A stretch of DNA of 64,000 nucleotides from an uncultured Agathobacter sp. (GTDB lineage Bacteria > Bacillota > Clostridia > Lachnospirales > Lachnospiraceae), in the NCBI GenBank assembly GCA_934365945.1, contig CAKRNE010000004.1, positions 77,084-141,083 of the forward strand, written 5' to 3'. The notes beneath the pieces are model-generated. The model was given only the letters and a program-made list of their open reading frames with translations. It searched no databases and was not told where the DNA came from. Position numbers and translations under genes: made by a program. Of the stretch, positions 18,010 to 25,944 are shown in pieces (within the stretch, counting starts at the first letter, position 1; each line of letters begins with the position of its first letter).

Positions 18010-19464
18010 ATGAAGACAATCATAAAATACGAGCTTGTCATAAATGAGGCACTCAGATCTGCACTCAACTATGATACACCGGATGAGCAGATTAATGAGT
18101 TTATCAGATTTTTCGGAAAACACATCGGTTCTGACCGCATATATATATTTGAGGATTGTGATGAGAGACACGTCACCAACAATACATATGAGTGGTGTGC
18201 GGATGGAATAGAGCCGATGATACATGAGCTGCAGAATGTCGATATGGACATAATAGGCTGGTGGTATCAGGCCTTTGAAAAGGACAAGAATGTAATTATC
18301 ACAGATATAGAGCAGATAAAAGATGAGCACAGGGGCTCTTACAATCTGTTAAAGGCACAAAATGTAAAAAAAGTTGTGGTATGCCCAATCCGCTACAAGG
18401 ATCAGATAAAGGGTTTTTTCGGTGTGGATAATCCACCTGAAAGCGATACTCTCGGACTGACCACATTCTTAGATATGATAGGCACCTTGCTTATATCCCT
18501 GCTTAAGCTGCGCAATTCCTTCACAAAGTCAAATAAGGAAGCGAGGCTTAGCAGCTATTCATCACTTTCAAGCATCTATATATCCATGGTATTGGTCAAT
18601 GTACAGACATTCAGATATCATATAGTAAAGACTCTGGATGAGATTTCACATTTTCTTGGTGTGCAGCCACAAAGTGAGGGAGAGTATAGGGTAGATGAGA
18701 ATTTTCCGGAGCATATCATCAAGGTGATGAATGAGTTCTGCGTTAAGGCACAGCGCAAGGAGGCTCTGGAGTTTGTGGATATCAGTACCTTAGAGGACAG
18801 ACTCCGTGGAAAAAACACCATAGTACATGAGTATATAGGAATACAGACCGGCTGGTGCCGTGAAAGGTTTATTCCTGTAGACTATGATGCAGACGGCAGG
18901 CTGTGGCATGTGCTTTACTGCGTGGAGAACATTGACGAGGAAAAGCGACGTGAAAACAGGCTTATGTATCTGGCGCAGACTGATCTCATGACAGGTATAC
19001 GCAACCGCGGAAGTGGAGAGAATAAGATAACAGAGTATCTCGTTCGTAAACAGTGCGGTCTGCTATGCCTTTTGGATTGTGACAAGTTTAAGTCGATAAA
19101 CGATACCTATGGTCATGCAGTGGGTGACAAAGTGATAATAGCAATTGCTGATACTCTGCGCAAATCATGTCGTGATGATGATGTGGTGCTTCGTCTGGGC
19201 GGCGATGAGTTTGCGGTGTTTTTACCGGGGATGCTTGATAAAGAGAGGGCAACAGCTTTTTTTGACAGGCTTTTTTCAAATATAGAGCATATTGATATTG
19301 CAGAGATGGGTGGAAAGCACATACTGCTCAGCCTTGGCGCATGCTTTTACAACGGAATGGACCGCATCACGTTTGACCAGCTCTACAGAAGGGCGGATAC
19401 CGCCATGTATGACAGCAAGAAAAAGCAGGGCTACAGTGCGACAATTTTTGATGAAAAGCAATGA
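18010..19464 (+). CDS. GAF-GGDEF diguanylate cyclase
   Basis: 484 residues and no membrane segment. Residues about 20-165 look like a GAF sensor (DRIYIFEDCDERHVTNNTYEWC, VVVCPIRYKDQIKGFFGVDNP). A PAS-like linker runs from 180 to 310. A GGDEF domain starts at DLMTGIRNRGSGENK, with catalytic GGDEF at residues 397-401 and an inhibitory RxxD site (RDDD) five residues before it. Active synthesis of cyclic di-GMP with product inhibition is therefore expected. The substrate-binding DCDKFKSINDTYGHAVGD is intact. The signal is unknown. It is followed by glycerol-1-phosphate dehydrogenase after a 45-base gap, with no obvious functional link. Confidence 0.9.
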   Translation: MKTIIKYELVINEALRSALNYDTPDEQINEFIRFFGKHIGSDRIYIFEDCDERHVTNNTYEWCADGIEPMIHELQNVDMDIIGWWYQAFEKDKNVIITDIEQIKDEHRGSYNLLKAQNVKKVVVCPIRYKDQIKGFFGVDNPPESDTLGLTTFLDMIGTLLISLLKLRNSFTKSNKEARLSSYSSLSSIYISMVLVNVQTFRYHIVKTLDEISHFLGVQPQSEGEYRVDENFPEHIIKVMNEFCVKAQRKEALEFVDISTLEDRLRGKNTIVHEYIGIQTGWCRERFIPVDYDADGRLWHVLYCVENIDEEKRRENRLMYLAQTDLMTGIRNRGSGENKITEYLVRKQCGLLCLLDCDKFKSINDTYGHAVGDKVIIAIADTLRKSCRDDDVVLRLGGDEFAVFLPGMLDKERATAFFDRLFSNIEHIDIAEMGGKHILLSLGACFYNGMDRITFDQLYRRADTAMYDSKKKQGYSATIFDEKQ

Positions 19465-19509
19465 TTGTCCATCCTAATAAAATAAAAAGATTATAATAAA
19501 AAGAGGAGA

Positions 19510-20574
19510 ATGAAAATGCAGACAGGAAAAGCAATATCCATCCCATCAATTCTCAAGGTGGGAAAAGGAACATTAAACAAAATTGGAGAGTATTTAAAGA
19601 GTGAGGAGCTGACGAGCGTAGTCATTTTTATGGGTAACGGTCTCATAGATATGTTTGGCGACACTATAATGAAGTCCCTTGCTGATGCAGGCATCACAGT
19701 GCTTGAGTACAGCGAGCTCGATACAGTTGAGATAGACGATATCATTACCCTTGCCTTTGACATTCCAAACAAGGCAAAGGCTGTCGTGTCAGTGGGCGGT
19801 GGAAAGGTGATAGATGCAGGAAAATATGCAGCCTTTTTGAGAAATCTGCCATTTATCAGTGTGCCGACCTCAAGCTCAAGCGATGGTTTTTCAAGCGCCA
19901 GTGCATCACTTTTGGTTCACGGCAAGCGCACATCGGTTCCTGCAAAGCTTGCACACGGCATCATAGTTGACACGCAGGTCATCCGCACAGCGCCGGAGAA
20001 GTTTATATATTCGGGCATCGGTGATATGGTGTCAAAGATTACAGCGCTCTATGACTGGATTTTTGAGGAAGCACATGGTGCAGGCGTGGTCAATGACTTC
20101 GCTGTGATGGTCGCAAAAAAGGCGGTCAACAGCTTTGTGCGCACACCCTATGAGAGCATAAAGGATGAGCTTTTCCTAAAGGAGCTTGTGGATTCGCTTG
20201 CCATGAGCGGTATTGCAAACGAGATAGCGGGAAGCAGTGCTCCGACCAGTGGCAGCGAGCATCTTATTTCACATGCACTTGACAAAATTCTTGAGCATCC
20301 ACAGCTTCATGGCATACAGGTCGGCATAGCAACCTACATCATGAGTGTGGTGCAGAACCACAGATATGTAAGAGTGTGTACAGTGCTCAAAAGGACAGGC
20401 TTTTTCGACTATGCGGCAACCCTTGGCATGAGAAAGCAGGATTTTCTGGATGCGATAGATATGGCGCCATCCATGAAGCCGTTCAGGCACACATATCTGC
20501 ATGAGAAGGAGTACCGCGACGCGGCAAAGAAGCTTGTGCTCGAGGATGATATACTGAATAAAATACTGGTATAG
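19510..20574 (+). CDS. egsA: sn-Glycerol-1-phosphate dehydrogenase (AraM/EgsA family)
   Basis: 354 residues of the iron/zinc alcohol dehydrogenase-like G1PDH family. The NAD-binding GGG motif is in VVSVGGGKVIDAGKYAA. The next block, PTSSSSDGFSSASASL, is characteristic of G1PDH rather than of glycerol dehydrogenase. Metal-site histidines fit SGSEHLISHALD and the later GIQVGIAT region. It reduces dihydroxyacetone phosphate to sn-glycerol-1-phosphate. In Bacillus this enzyme feeds heptaprenylglyceryl phosphate; in the ara operon it is called araM. It starts at ATG 19510 after AAGAGGAGA and ends 4 bases before trmO, suggesting one transcript. Confidence 0.88.
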   Translation: MKMQTGKAISIPSILKVGKGTLNKIGEYLKSEELTSVVIFMGNGLIDMFGDTIMKSLADAGITVLEYSELDTVEIDDIITLAFDIPNKAKAVVSVGGGKVIDAGKYAAFLRNLPFISVPTSSSSDGFSSASASLLVHGKRTSVPAKLAHGIIVDTQVIRTAPEKFIYSGIGDMVSKITALYDWIFEEAHGAGVVNDFAVMVAKKAVNSFVRTPYESIKDELFLKELVDSLAMSGIANEIAGSSAPTSGSEHLISHALDKILEHPQLHGIQVGIATYIMSVVQNHRYVRVCTVLKRTGFFDYAATLGMRKQDFLDAIDMAPSMKPFRHTYLHEKEYRDAAKKLVLEDDILNKILV

Positions 20575-20578
20575 AGAT

Positions 20579-21298
20579 ATGTATGAGAAGACTATAGAGC
20601 CGGTTGCGATTATGCACACCGGATTTGGAGAGAAATTTGGCATTCCAAGGCAGAGCGGCCTCGTGCCTGAGGCGACAGGGCAGATAGTATTTGAACCAAA
20701 ATACCAAAATCCCGATGCGCTTCGTGGAATAGAGGAGTTTACACATTTGTGGATTATATGGGGCTTTTCCGAAAACAGGGTGGAGAAATTCACACCGCTC
20801 GTTACACCACCAAGACTTGGAGGAAGGGAAAAGCGTGGTGTTTTTGCCACACGTTCGCCCTTTCGCCCAAACGGCATGGGCTTGTCCTCCGTGAGGCTTG
20901 ATAAGGTTGAGTACAAAAGCAGTAAGGGTCCCGTGATTCATGTGTCGGGTGTAGATATGCTTGACGGCACACCAATCTATGACATAAAGCCGTATCTGGC
21001 ATATGCAGACTCACACCCTATGGCATCAGATGGCTTTGCCGCAGAGCACAGATGGGATACGGTGCATGTAATCTGGCGCGACGAGGCACTAAAAAGCCGT
21101 ATGGATGCAGACACTCGCATTACTGTGGAGCATATTTTGGCACAGGACCCAAGAGCAGCATACAATAAGGCCAAAGACTATATCTATGGCATGAGATACG
21201 GCAGCTTTGATATACGCTTTGTGGCCGATTCGCATGTCGGCACGATAGAGATAGTGGATGTCGTGGAGTGCATAGACGGGTATCACAAGGTTAAATGA
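20579..21298 (+). CDS. trmO: tRNA N6-threonylcarbamoyladenosine methyltransferase TrmO (TsaA/YaeB)
   Basis: 239 residues. The N-terminal beta-barrel of the TsaA family is clear: PVAIMHTGFGEKFGIPRQSGLV, GIEEFTHLWIIWGFSEN, TPPRLGGREKRGVFATRSPFRPNGMGLSSVRL. These residues bind S-adenosylmethionine in TrmO, which methylates N6 of t6A at position 37 of ANN-decoding tRNAs. The VSGVDMLDGTPIYDIKPYL stretch is also a family mark. The C-terminal 90 residues form the smaller second domain. The start lies 4 bases after the G1PDH stop with a poor ribosome site (GAGAT), so translation is probably coupled. Confidence 0.92.
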   Translation: MYEKTIEPVAIMHTGFGEKFGIPRQSGLVPEATGQIVFEPKYQNPDALRGIEEFTHLWIIWGFSENRVEKFTPLVTPPRLGGREKRGVFATRSPFRPNGMGLSSVRLDKVEYKSSKGPVIHVSGVDMLDGTPIYDIKPYLAYADSHPMASDGFAAEHRWDTVHVIWRDEALKSRMDADTRITVEHILAQDPRAAYNKAKDYIYGMRYGSFDIRFVADSHVGTIEIVDVVECIDGYHKVK

Positions 21299-21437
21299 TT
21301 TTTAGGAAGTGTTTTAAGTGAATATGATTTGCATATGCTGCCCGAAGAGAGTAAAATGGTAATGCATACCAAAGGACAAATACATTAAGAATATATTTGT
21401 AAATACATATTAAATACACATAAGGAAGGTACATACA

Positions 21438-21962
21438 ATGAAAACAGTAAAGGATTATATCAGAACTATCCCAGATTTCCCGGAGAAGGGCATCATGTTC
21501 CGCGATGTGACAAGTGTTATCCAGGATGCGGATGGATTAAAGCTTGCAATTGACGAGATGATAAAGAAGCTTGACGGACTTGATTTTGATGTGATAGCAG
21601 GAGCAGAATCAAGGGGCTTTGTATTTGGCATGCCGATAGCATATGCGCTTCATAAGCCTTTTGTCATGGTAAGAAAAGCGGGCAAGCTGCCTTGTGAGAC
21701 TGTATCAAAGACCTATGACCTCGAGTATGGCACAGCAACAATTGAGATGCACAAGGACTCAATAAAGCCGGGTCAGAAGGTGGTTCTCGTGGATGATCTC
21801 ATCGCTACAGGAGGCACCATGCAGGCTGCAGCAGAGCTTGTGGAGGAGCTTGGAGGAGAGGTTGTGAAGATGCTTTTCCTTATTGAGCTTGCTGGTCTTA
21901 ATGGCAGAAAGCTTCTAAGCAAGTATGATGTGGACGCAGTTGTGTCATATGATGGCAAGTAG
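21438..21962 (+). CDS. apt: Adenine phosphoribosyltransferase
   Basis: 174 residues, the family length. The start YIRTIPDFPEKGIMFRDVTSV is characteristic of Apt, as are GAESRGFVFGMPIAY, KLPCETVSKTYDLEYG and the PRPP loop VVLVDDLIATGGTMQAA. It salvages adenine to AMP with PRPP. AAGGAAGG precedes the ATG. A 139-base upstream gap holds its promoter region (A+T rich), and no operator was recognised. Confidence 0.95.
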   Translation: MKTVKDYIRTIPDFPEKGIMFRDVTSVIQDADGLKLAIDEMIKKLDGLDFDVIAGAESRGFVFGMPIAYALHKPFVMVRKAGKLPCETVSKTYDLEYGTATIEMHKDSIKPGQKVVLVDDLIATGGTMQAAAELVEELGGEVVKMLFLIELAGLNGRKLLSKYDVDAVVSYDGK

Positions 21963-22067
21963 AGCTGTTATATTTGAATGATAGTTACGAATATATTTTA
22001 TATGTTTGTGCATACTGACATTAATTGAATCTATGATTTGATGAGATTAAGAGTAAGGAGAGTCGGT

Positions 22068-23171
22068 ATGCAGCAAAAATTGGGAAAGTGGAGTCTCCGT
22101 TTTGCGGAGGCTCCTTTTATATTGGAAAGCAGTTCGGTTGTTGGAACAAAGGAGGCGGAGGGACCGCTTGGTGGTCTGTTTGATATCGTAGGCAAGGATG
22201 ACAGGTTTGGGCAGAATACATGGGAAAAGGCAGAGAGCTCCATGCAGCGTGATGCCCTTACAATAGCTCTTGGAAAAGCGCATCTGGATGCGTCTGACAT
22301 GGACTATGTATTTGCAGGAGATCTGCTCGGACAGTCTATGGCGACAACCTTTGGTGTGGAAAACTTCCGCATTCCGTGGTTTGGAGTGTACGGAGCATGC
22401 TCCACCTGTGGAGAGTCGCTCTCGCTTGCCGCGGCATTTGTGGCAGCAGGGTATGCAAGGCATGCGGTGGCAGTGACATCAAGCCACTTCGGCAGTGCCG
22501 AAAAGCAGTTTCGTTTCCCTAACCAGTATGCGAATCAAAGACCGGTATCTGCGACGTGGACGGTCACAGGAAGTGCGGCATTTATTGTGGGCAGTGGAGC
22601 AGGTGGCAATAAGGCACTGGCCGGGTGTGACAATGAAATGGCTGGGTGTGACAATAAAAGGACTGGGTGTGGCAAGGCGAATGGGATATCAAGGAGGGTG
22701 CAGATTGAAGGAATCACAACAGGAGTTGTGGTGGACTACGGCATAAAGGATGCCATGAACATGGGTGCTGCCATGGCTCCTGCGGCCTGTGAGCTCATAG
22801 TAAATCACTTGAGCGATTTCGGCAGAGAGGCTTCCTATTACGACAGAATAGTGACAGGAGACCTTGGAAGCATCGGACAGAAGATACTGATTGACCTGTG
22901 CAGGCAAAAAGGCGTGGACATAAGCAAAAATCACGAGGACTGTGGCATGAAGATGTTTGATGCGACAAACCAGAACACAGGCTCAGGTGGTTCGGGCTGT
23001 GCATGCTCGGCAACTGTTTTGTCGGCATATTATCTGCCAAAGCTTAGGAGCGGTGAATTGAAGCGCATACTTTTTGTGCCGACAGGAGCACTTCTTTCGC
23101 CTGTCAGCTTCAACGAGGGCGAGTCAGTACCGGGAATTGCACACGGTGTGGTGCTTGAGGCTGTAATTTGA
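22068..23171 (+). CDS. spoVAD: Stage V sporulation protein AD, with a small repeat insertion
   Basis: 367 residues from ATG 22068, chosen because TAAGGAGA precedes it; an earlier in-frame ATG has no such site. The thiolase-like SpoVAD fold is recognisable: SSVVGTKEAEGPLG, DRFGQNTWEKAESSM, DYVFAGDLLGQ, GVYGACSTCGESL, RFPNQYANQRPVSATWTVTG, GDLGSIGQ. SpoVAD is part of the inner-membrane channel that moves dipicolinic acid into the forespore and out at germination. Family members are about 335-340 residues. The excess is due to three heptapeptide-like units (GCDNEMA, GCDNKRT, GCGKANG) near residue 190. spoVAE follows and spoVAC is not adjacent. Confidence 0.93.
   Translation: MQQKLGKWSLRFAEAPFILESSSVVGTKEAEGPLGGLFDIVGKDDRFGQNTWEKAESSMQRDALTIALGKAHLDASDMDYVFAGDLLGQSMATTFGVENFRIPWFGVYGACSTCGESLSLAAAFVAAGYARHAVAVTSSHFGSAEKQFRFPNQYANQRPVSATWTVTGSAAFIVGSGAGGNKALAGCDNEMAGCDNKRTGCGKANGISRRVQIEGITTGVVVDYGIKDAMNMGAAMAPAACELIVNHLSDFGREASYYDRIVTGDLGSIGQKILIDLCRQKGVDISKNHEDCGMKMFDATNQNTGSGGSGCACSATVLSAYYLPKLRSGELKRILFVPTGALLSPVSFNEGESVPGIAHGVVLEAVI
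22623..22685 (+). repeat. Three 21-bp tandem units inside spoVAD
   Basis: Units starting GGGTGTGACAAT at 22623 and 22644, and GGGTGTGGCAAG at 22665, are in frame and add three seven-residue blocks starting Gly-Cys to SpoVAD. Confidence 0.85.
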
Positions 23172-23181
23172 TTAATCATAA

Positions 23182-23211
23182 ATGAGGGGCAAAATACCTT
23201 TTGACCCTCAT
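23182..23211 (+). terminator. Hairpin after spoVAD
   Basis: ATGAGGG and CAAAA pair with TTTTG and CCCTCAT around TACC with one G/A mismatch. The tail is A/T rich without a long U-run, so it may be a weak terminator or a processing structure between spoVAD and spoVAE. Confidence 0.6.
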
Positions 23212-23310
23212 ATCATATATATTTATATTAGGGTGAAAGAGATAGGGTGAACGAGCCGTTTTTGGGGGATGGCTGCACGTTCAAAAATAGTAGAAAGGCG
23301 TAAGGATATA

Positions 23311-23667
23311 ATGGATTATGTAAAAGCATTTGTCGTGGGCGGTATCATCTGCGCCATCGTACAGATTTTAATGGAAAAAACAAAGCTCATGCCGGGCAGA
23401 ATTATGGTAATGCTCGTGTGCACAGGCGCGCTGCTTGGCGCTGTCGGCATATACGGGCCATTTTCAAAGTGGGCAGGTGCCGGAGCAAATGTACCGCTTT
23501 TGGGTTTCGGCAATGTACTGTGGAAGGGTGTGAAGGAGGCTGTGGACAGCGAGGGCTTTATAGGCCTGTTTAAGGGCGGCTTTAAGGCCTGTGCGGTCGG
23601 AGTATCGGCAGCACTTATCTTTTCGTATATCGCAGCACTCATCACGAAGCCCAAGTTAAAAAGCTGA
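23311..23667 (+). CDS. spoVAE: Stage V sporulation protein AE (membrane subunit)
   Basis: 118 residues from ATG 23311. An upstream in-frame ATG at 23269 would add a basic 14-residue tail not found in the family. Four hydrophobic segments and the SpoVAC/AE signature are present: VKAFVVGGIICAIVQI, LVCTGALLGAVGIYGPFSKWAGAGANVPLLGFGN, and a last GVSAALIFSYIAALI span. It pairs with SpoVAC and SpoVAD in the dipicolinate channel of the spore inner membrane. It lies 139 bases after spoVAD, separated by a hairpin. Confidence 0.93.
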   Translation: MDYVKAFVVGGIICAIVQILMEKTKLMPGRIMVMLVCTGALLGAVGIYGPFSKWAGAGANVPLLGFGNVLWKGVKEAVDSEGFIGLFKGGFKACAVGVSAALIFSYIAALITKPKLKS

Positions 23668-23819
23668 TTATGGAAAAATAGTTTATTTGTAATTATTCAG
23701 ATATACTGAGAAACAAAAGCTGAGAAACAAAAGCAGTAATGATAATTTAATTTCAGAATAATGCATAATTAACAGTGAATTGCCCATACTATCTCCAAAA
23801 CGAAAAGGAGACTGATACA

Positions 23820-24197
23820 ATGAAAAAAATAAAATATTTATGGGCACTTTGCCTGATACTTGCTGCTGTAGGAGCCTTTGTGGCATGTGGAAACAATAGT
23901 AATGTGGCTGACACCTCAATGGTTGAAAACACACAAAGGGGTGGCTCTGCCGCCGATGATGCCGGGAATGCCGGCAAGGATATCATAGATGGCGCCGGAA
24001 ATGCCGGCAAGGATGTGATAGACGGAGCGGGCGATGCCGGTAAGGATGTGATAGACGGCGCAGGCGATGCCGGAAAAGATGTAATAGACGGCGCAGGAAA
24101 TGCAGGCAAGGATGTAATAGACGGCGCAAAGGATGCCGTAGATGATGCCGGAAATGCCATAAAAAAGAGTGTTGATGGTGGAAACAACAACCGATAG
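23820..24197 (+). CDS. Small lipoprotein with 11-residue repeats
   Basis: 125 residues from ATG 23820, placed 11 bases after AAAAGGAGA. The signal peptide MKKIKYLWALCLILAAVG runs into a lipobox ending FVAC. After a short linker, five near-identical 11-residue units (G-A-G-[ND]-A-G-K-D-V-I-D) form an amphipathic helix-like tract, then a diverged unit and a Gly/Asn tail. Eleven-residue periodicity is that of LEA-type and apolipoprotein-type helices, so a membrane- or protein-protective role at the cell surface or in the forespore is possible. It sits downstream of spoVAE. No known family was recognised. Confidence 0.8.
   Translation: MKKIKYLWALCLILAAVGAFVACGNNSNVADTSMVENTQRGGSAADDAGNAGKDIIDGAGNAGKDVIDGAGDAGKDVIDGAGDAGKDVIDGAGNAGKDVIDGAKDAVDDAGNAIKKSVDGGNNNR
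23958..24122 (+). repeat. 33-bp tandem repeat, five units, in the lipoprotein gene
   Basis: Units begin at 23958, 23991, 24024, 24057 and 24090. They differ mainly at third codon positions (GGAAATGCC, GGCGATGCC and GGAAATGCA variants), so the protein repeat is kept while the DNA has drifted. That argues for selection on the peptide. Confidence 0.9.
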
Positions 24198-24277
24198 CTA
24201 GTAGATATATATTAGATATCTATAAAACACATGGTTTAATCAGCATATGATAAATGGTGTAGATACATGATTCGTTA

Positions 24278-24793
24278 TTATATGAAGAAAACAGTCACTA
24301 TATATGCTTCAATGGCTGCAAAAACAAAAGCACCTAAAACATCGCTGATAAAGTGCACACCTGATATCACCCGGACACAGGCAATGATAGCTGCAAGGAC
24401 TGTGAGCAAAATGCCGATGAACCAAAAAGGCGAGCCAGCAGGTGAGCAGATTAAAACGGTAAATGCAATTATAAATGCAGAAAAAACGTGCCTGCTTGGA
24501 AAAGATCTGCCGTGGGTATCCTTTGGAATAACTGGCGGCATATCAAACCTTTCGTATGGGCGTGGCCTGTTTACGATATATCTGAAAACAGATACAGAAG
24601 TAAAGCCGACAAGCGGAACCATGATTGATAGTGCAAGCATGGTTCTGGCTGTAAAGCACAGATACAGCACGTACACAGGGTATGTGATAAAAACTAAATA
24701 AGTGCATATTTTATTGATTAATTCAAGCTTTCGGGCTGCCCTGTTGTTTTCACGGAATGGGGCAGTCATTTTTATGTAAGTATTTTTTTTCAT
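24278..24793 (-). CDS. PAP2-family membrane phosphatase
   Basis: 171 residues with four or five membrane spans. The three phosphatase motifs are present: RYIVNRPRPYE, FPSRHVFSA and RVISGVHFISD. The middle one reads P-S-R-H rather than the commoner P-S-G-H. Such enzymes remove phosphate from lipid substrates such as undecaprenyl pyrophosphate or phosphatidic acid, with the active site facing outward. The start at 24793 has no clear ribosome site, and an internal ATG at 24769 is also possible. It stands alone, convergent with the repeat lipoprotein. Confidence 0.85.
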   Translation of the reverse strand: MKKNTYIKMTAPFRENNRAARKLELINKICTYLVFITYPVYVLYLCFTARTMLALSIMVPLVGFTSVSVFRYIVNRPRPYERFDMPPVIPKDTHGRSFPSRHVFSAFIIAFTVLICSPAGSPFWFIGILLTVLAAIIACVRVISGVHFISDVLGAFVFAAIEAYIVTVFFI

Positions 24794-24849
24794 GATGATT
24801 TACCATTGTTTATTTAAGAAATATTGTATTGTAGCTGCCTGGAGTGATG

Positions 24850-25725
24850 TCAAATGCCCTTGCGGTACTGTAGCGGTGTCATGCCATAGTGCTTTTTAAA
24901 GGCCCTGTTAAAATAAGACAGGCTCTCAAAACCAACTTCACCGGAAATAGAAAGCACTGAGCTGTCTGAGCTTTGCAAAAGCCTCGCAGCCATGGTCAGG
25001 CGGTAGTCCTTTAAATAGTCTACAAATGATGTACCCATGGTCTCTTTAAAATACCTCATAAAATGGGACTCGGAAAAACCGGCTACATCAGCGATATCAG
25101 CGATAGAGATTTTGTCGGCATAATTATTTTCCACATATTTGAGCACAACCTTCATCTTATCGAGAGTCTTTCTGCTTTTTAGCGGCTTTGTCAGATTACG
25201 GCAGCGGTTATCAAGCACAAAAAAGAACTCGTAGAGCTTGCTCTTTATATAAAGCTGATAGCCCTGCGGCATTGTCTTGCAAATCTCATCGCAGGCATCT
25301 ATCGGAGCCACGACATCCTCATAGTATGGGTATACCGGGGTAAAAACCGTCGGAACTGTGAATTTGCCGGCTACGAGGGGCGCAAGAAAATCCTCCTTGG
25401 TGTAATCGTACTTTCCGGGAAGCAGCATAGACAGGGAAAATATAATGTTTTCATACTCCATCGATTCATCCATATACTGGTCTATAGAGTGAAGCTGTCC
25501 CGGCAGAATCAGCACAAGGCTTGGCGCAGTGACCTGGTACTCCTTAAAATCCACAGATATATGACCGCAGCCCTTCTTTATATAGATAAGCTCCATGTCG
25601 TCGTGCCAGTGCAGAGGAACTCCAGAAAAATCAAGGGGAATCGAGCACAGGTAGGTATTGTATGGGAACGTAAGCTCCACATGTGTTTTGTCTTCGTGAT
25701 AATTTTCATATTCTAGTATATTCAT
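24850..25725 (-). CDS. AraC-family regulator, divergent from glycogen phosphorylase
   Basis: 291 residues. The N-terminal cupin is readable (GVPLHWHDDMELIYIKKGCGHISVDFKEYQVTAPSLVLILPGQLHSI), with two histidines in the usual sugar-sensing strand. A linker of about 80 residues follows, then two AraC helix-turn-helix units (ISIADIADVAGFSESHFMRYFKETMG and VLSISGEVGFESLSYFNRAFKKHYGMTPLQYRKG). It is divergent from glgP over a 219-base gap that contains direct repeats, so control of glgP and of itself is the simplest reading. The ligand is not predictable. Confidence 0.87.
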   Translation of the reverse strand: MNILEYENYHEDKTHVELTFPYNTYLCSIPLDFSGVPLHWHDDMELIYIKKGCGHISVDFKEYQVTAPSLVLILPGQLHSIDQYMDESMEYENIIFSLSMLLPGKYDYTKEDFLAPLVAGKFTVPTVFTPVYPYYEDVVAPIDACDEICKTMPQGYQLYIKSKLYEFFFVLDNRCRNLTKPLKSRKTLDKMKVVLKYVENNYADKISIADIADVAGFSESHFMRYFKETMGTSFVDYLKDYRLTMAARLLQSSDSSVLSISGEVGFESLSYFNRAFKKHYGMTPLQYRKGI

Positions 25726-25785
25726 GATGATATTTTAGCATATTATTTCTTGAAAAGCCACTAAAAACATCGAAAAATGATAGGA

Positions 25786-25841
25786 TTGTGCAAGTTTTCG
25801 ACTGTATATTGCAAGAATTGTGCAGTGTAATGGATTATACT
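25786..25841. promoter_or_regulatory. Direct-repeat candidate AraC sites in the glgP control region
   Basis: TTGTGCA occurs at 25786-25792 and 25818-25824, 32 bases apart (about three helical turns), with TTGCAAG between at 25809-25815. A -10-like TATACT lies at 25836-25841. Direct repeats in phase near a promoter with a poor -35 are typical of AraC activator sites. Confidence 0.5.
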
Positions 25842-25944
25842 TGATTCATCAAATGACACAAAGAAATTAAACACGCAAAATAAAAATTAGTTAATTTAAC
25901 ACATCAGCGTGTGCACATGATAACAGATTTGGGAGGAAATCAAA

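Noticed and set aside
17274..18330. Long minus-strand frames (264 and 133 codons) opposite the MYG1-like and GGDEF genes
   Set aside because: The + strand proteins match known families with catalytic motifs; the minus frames are cysteine/tyrosine-rich shadows.
23958..24122. Possible CRISPR array because of regular 33-bp units
   Set aside because: The units are contiguous without spacers and encode an in-frame peptide repeat in a lipoprotein gene.
24267..24701. 144-codon frame on the + strand opposite the PAP2 gene
   Set aside because: The minus strand carries all three phosphatase motifs; the + frame has no recognisable features and is its shadow.
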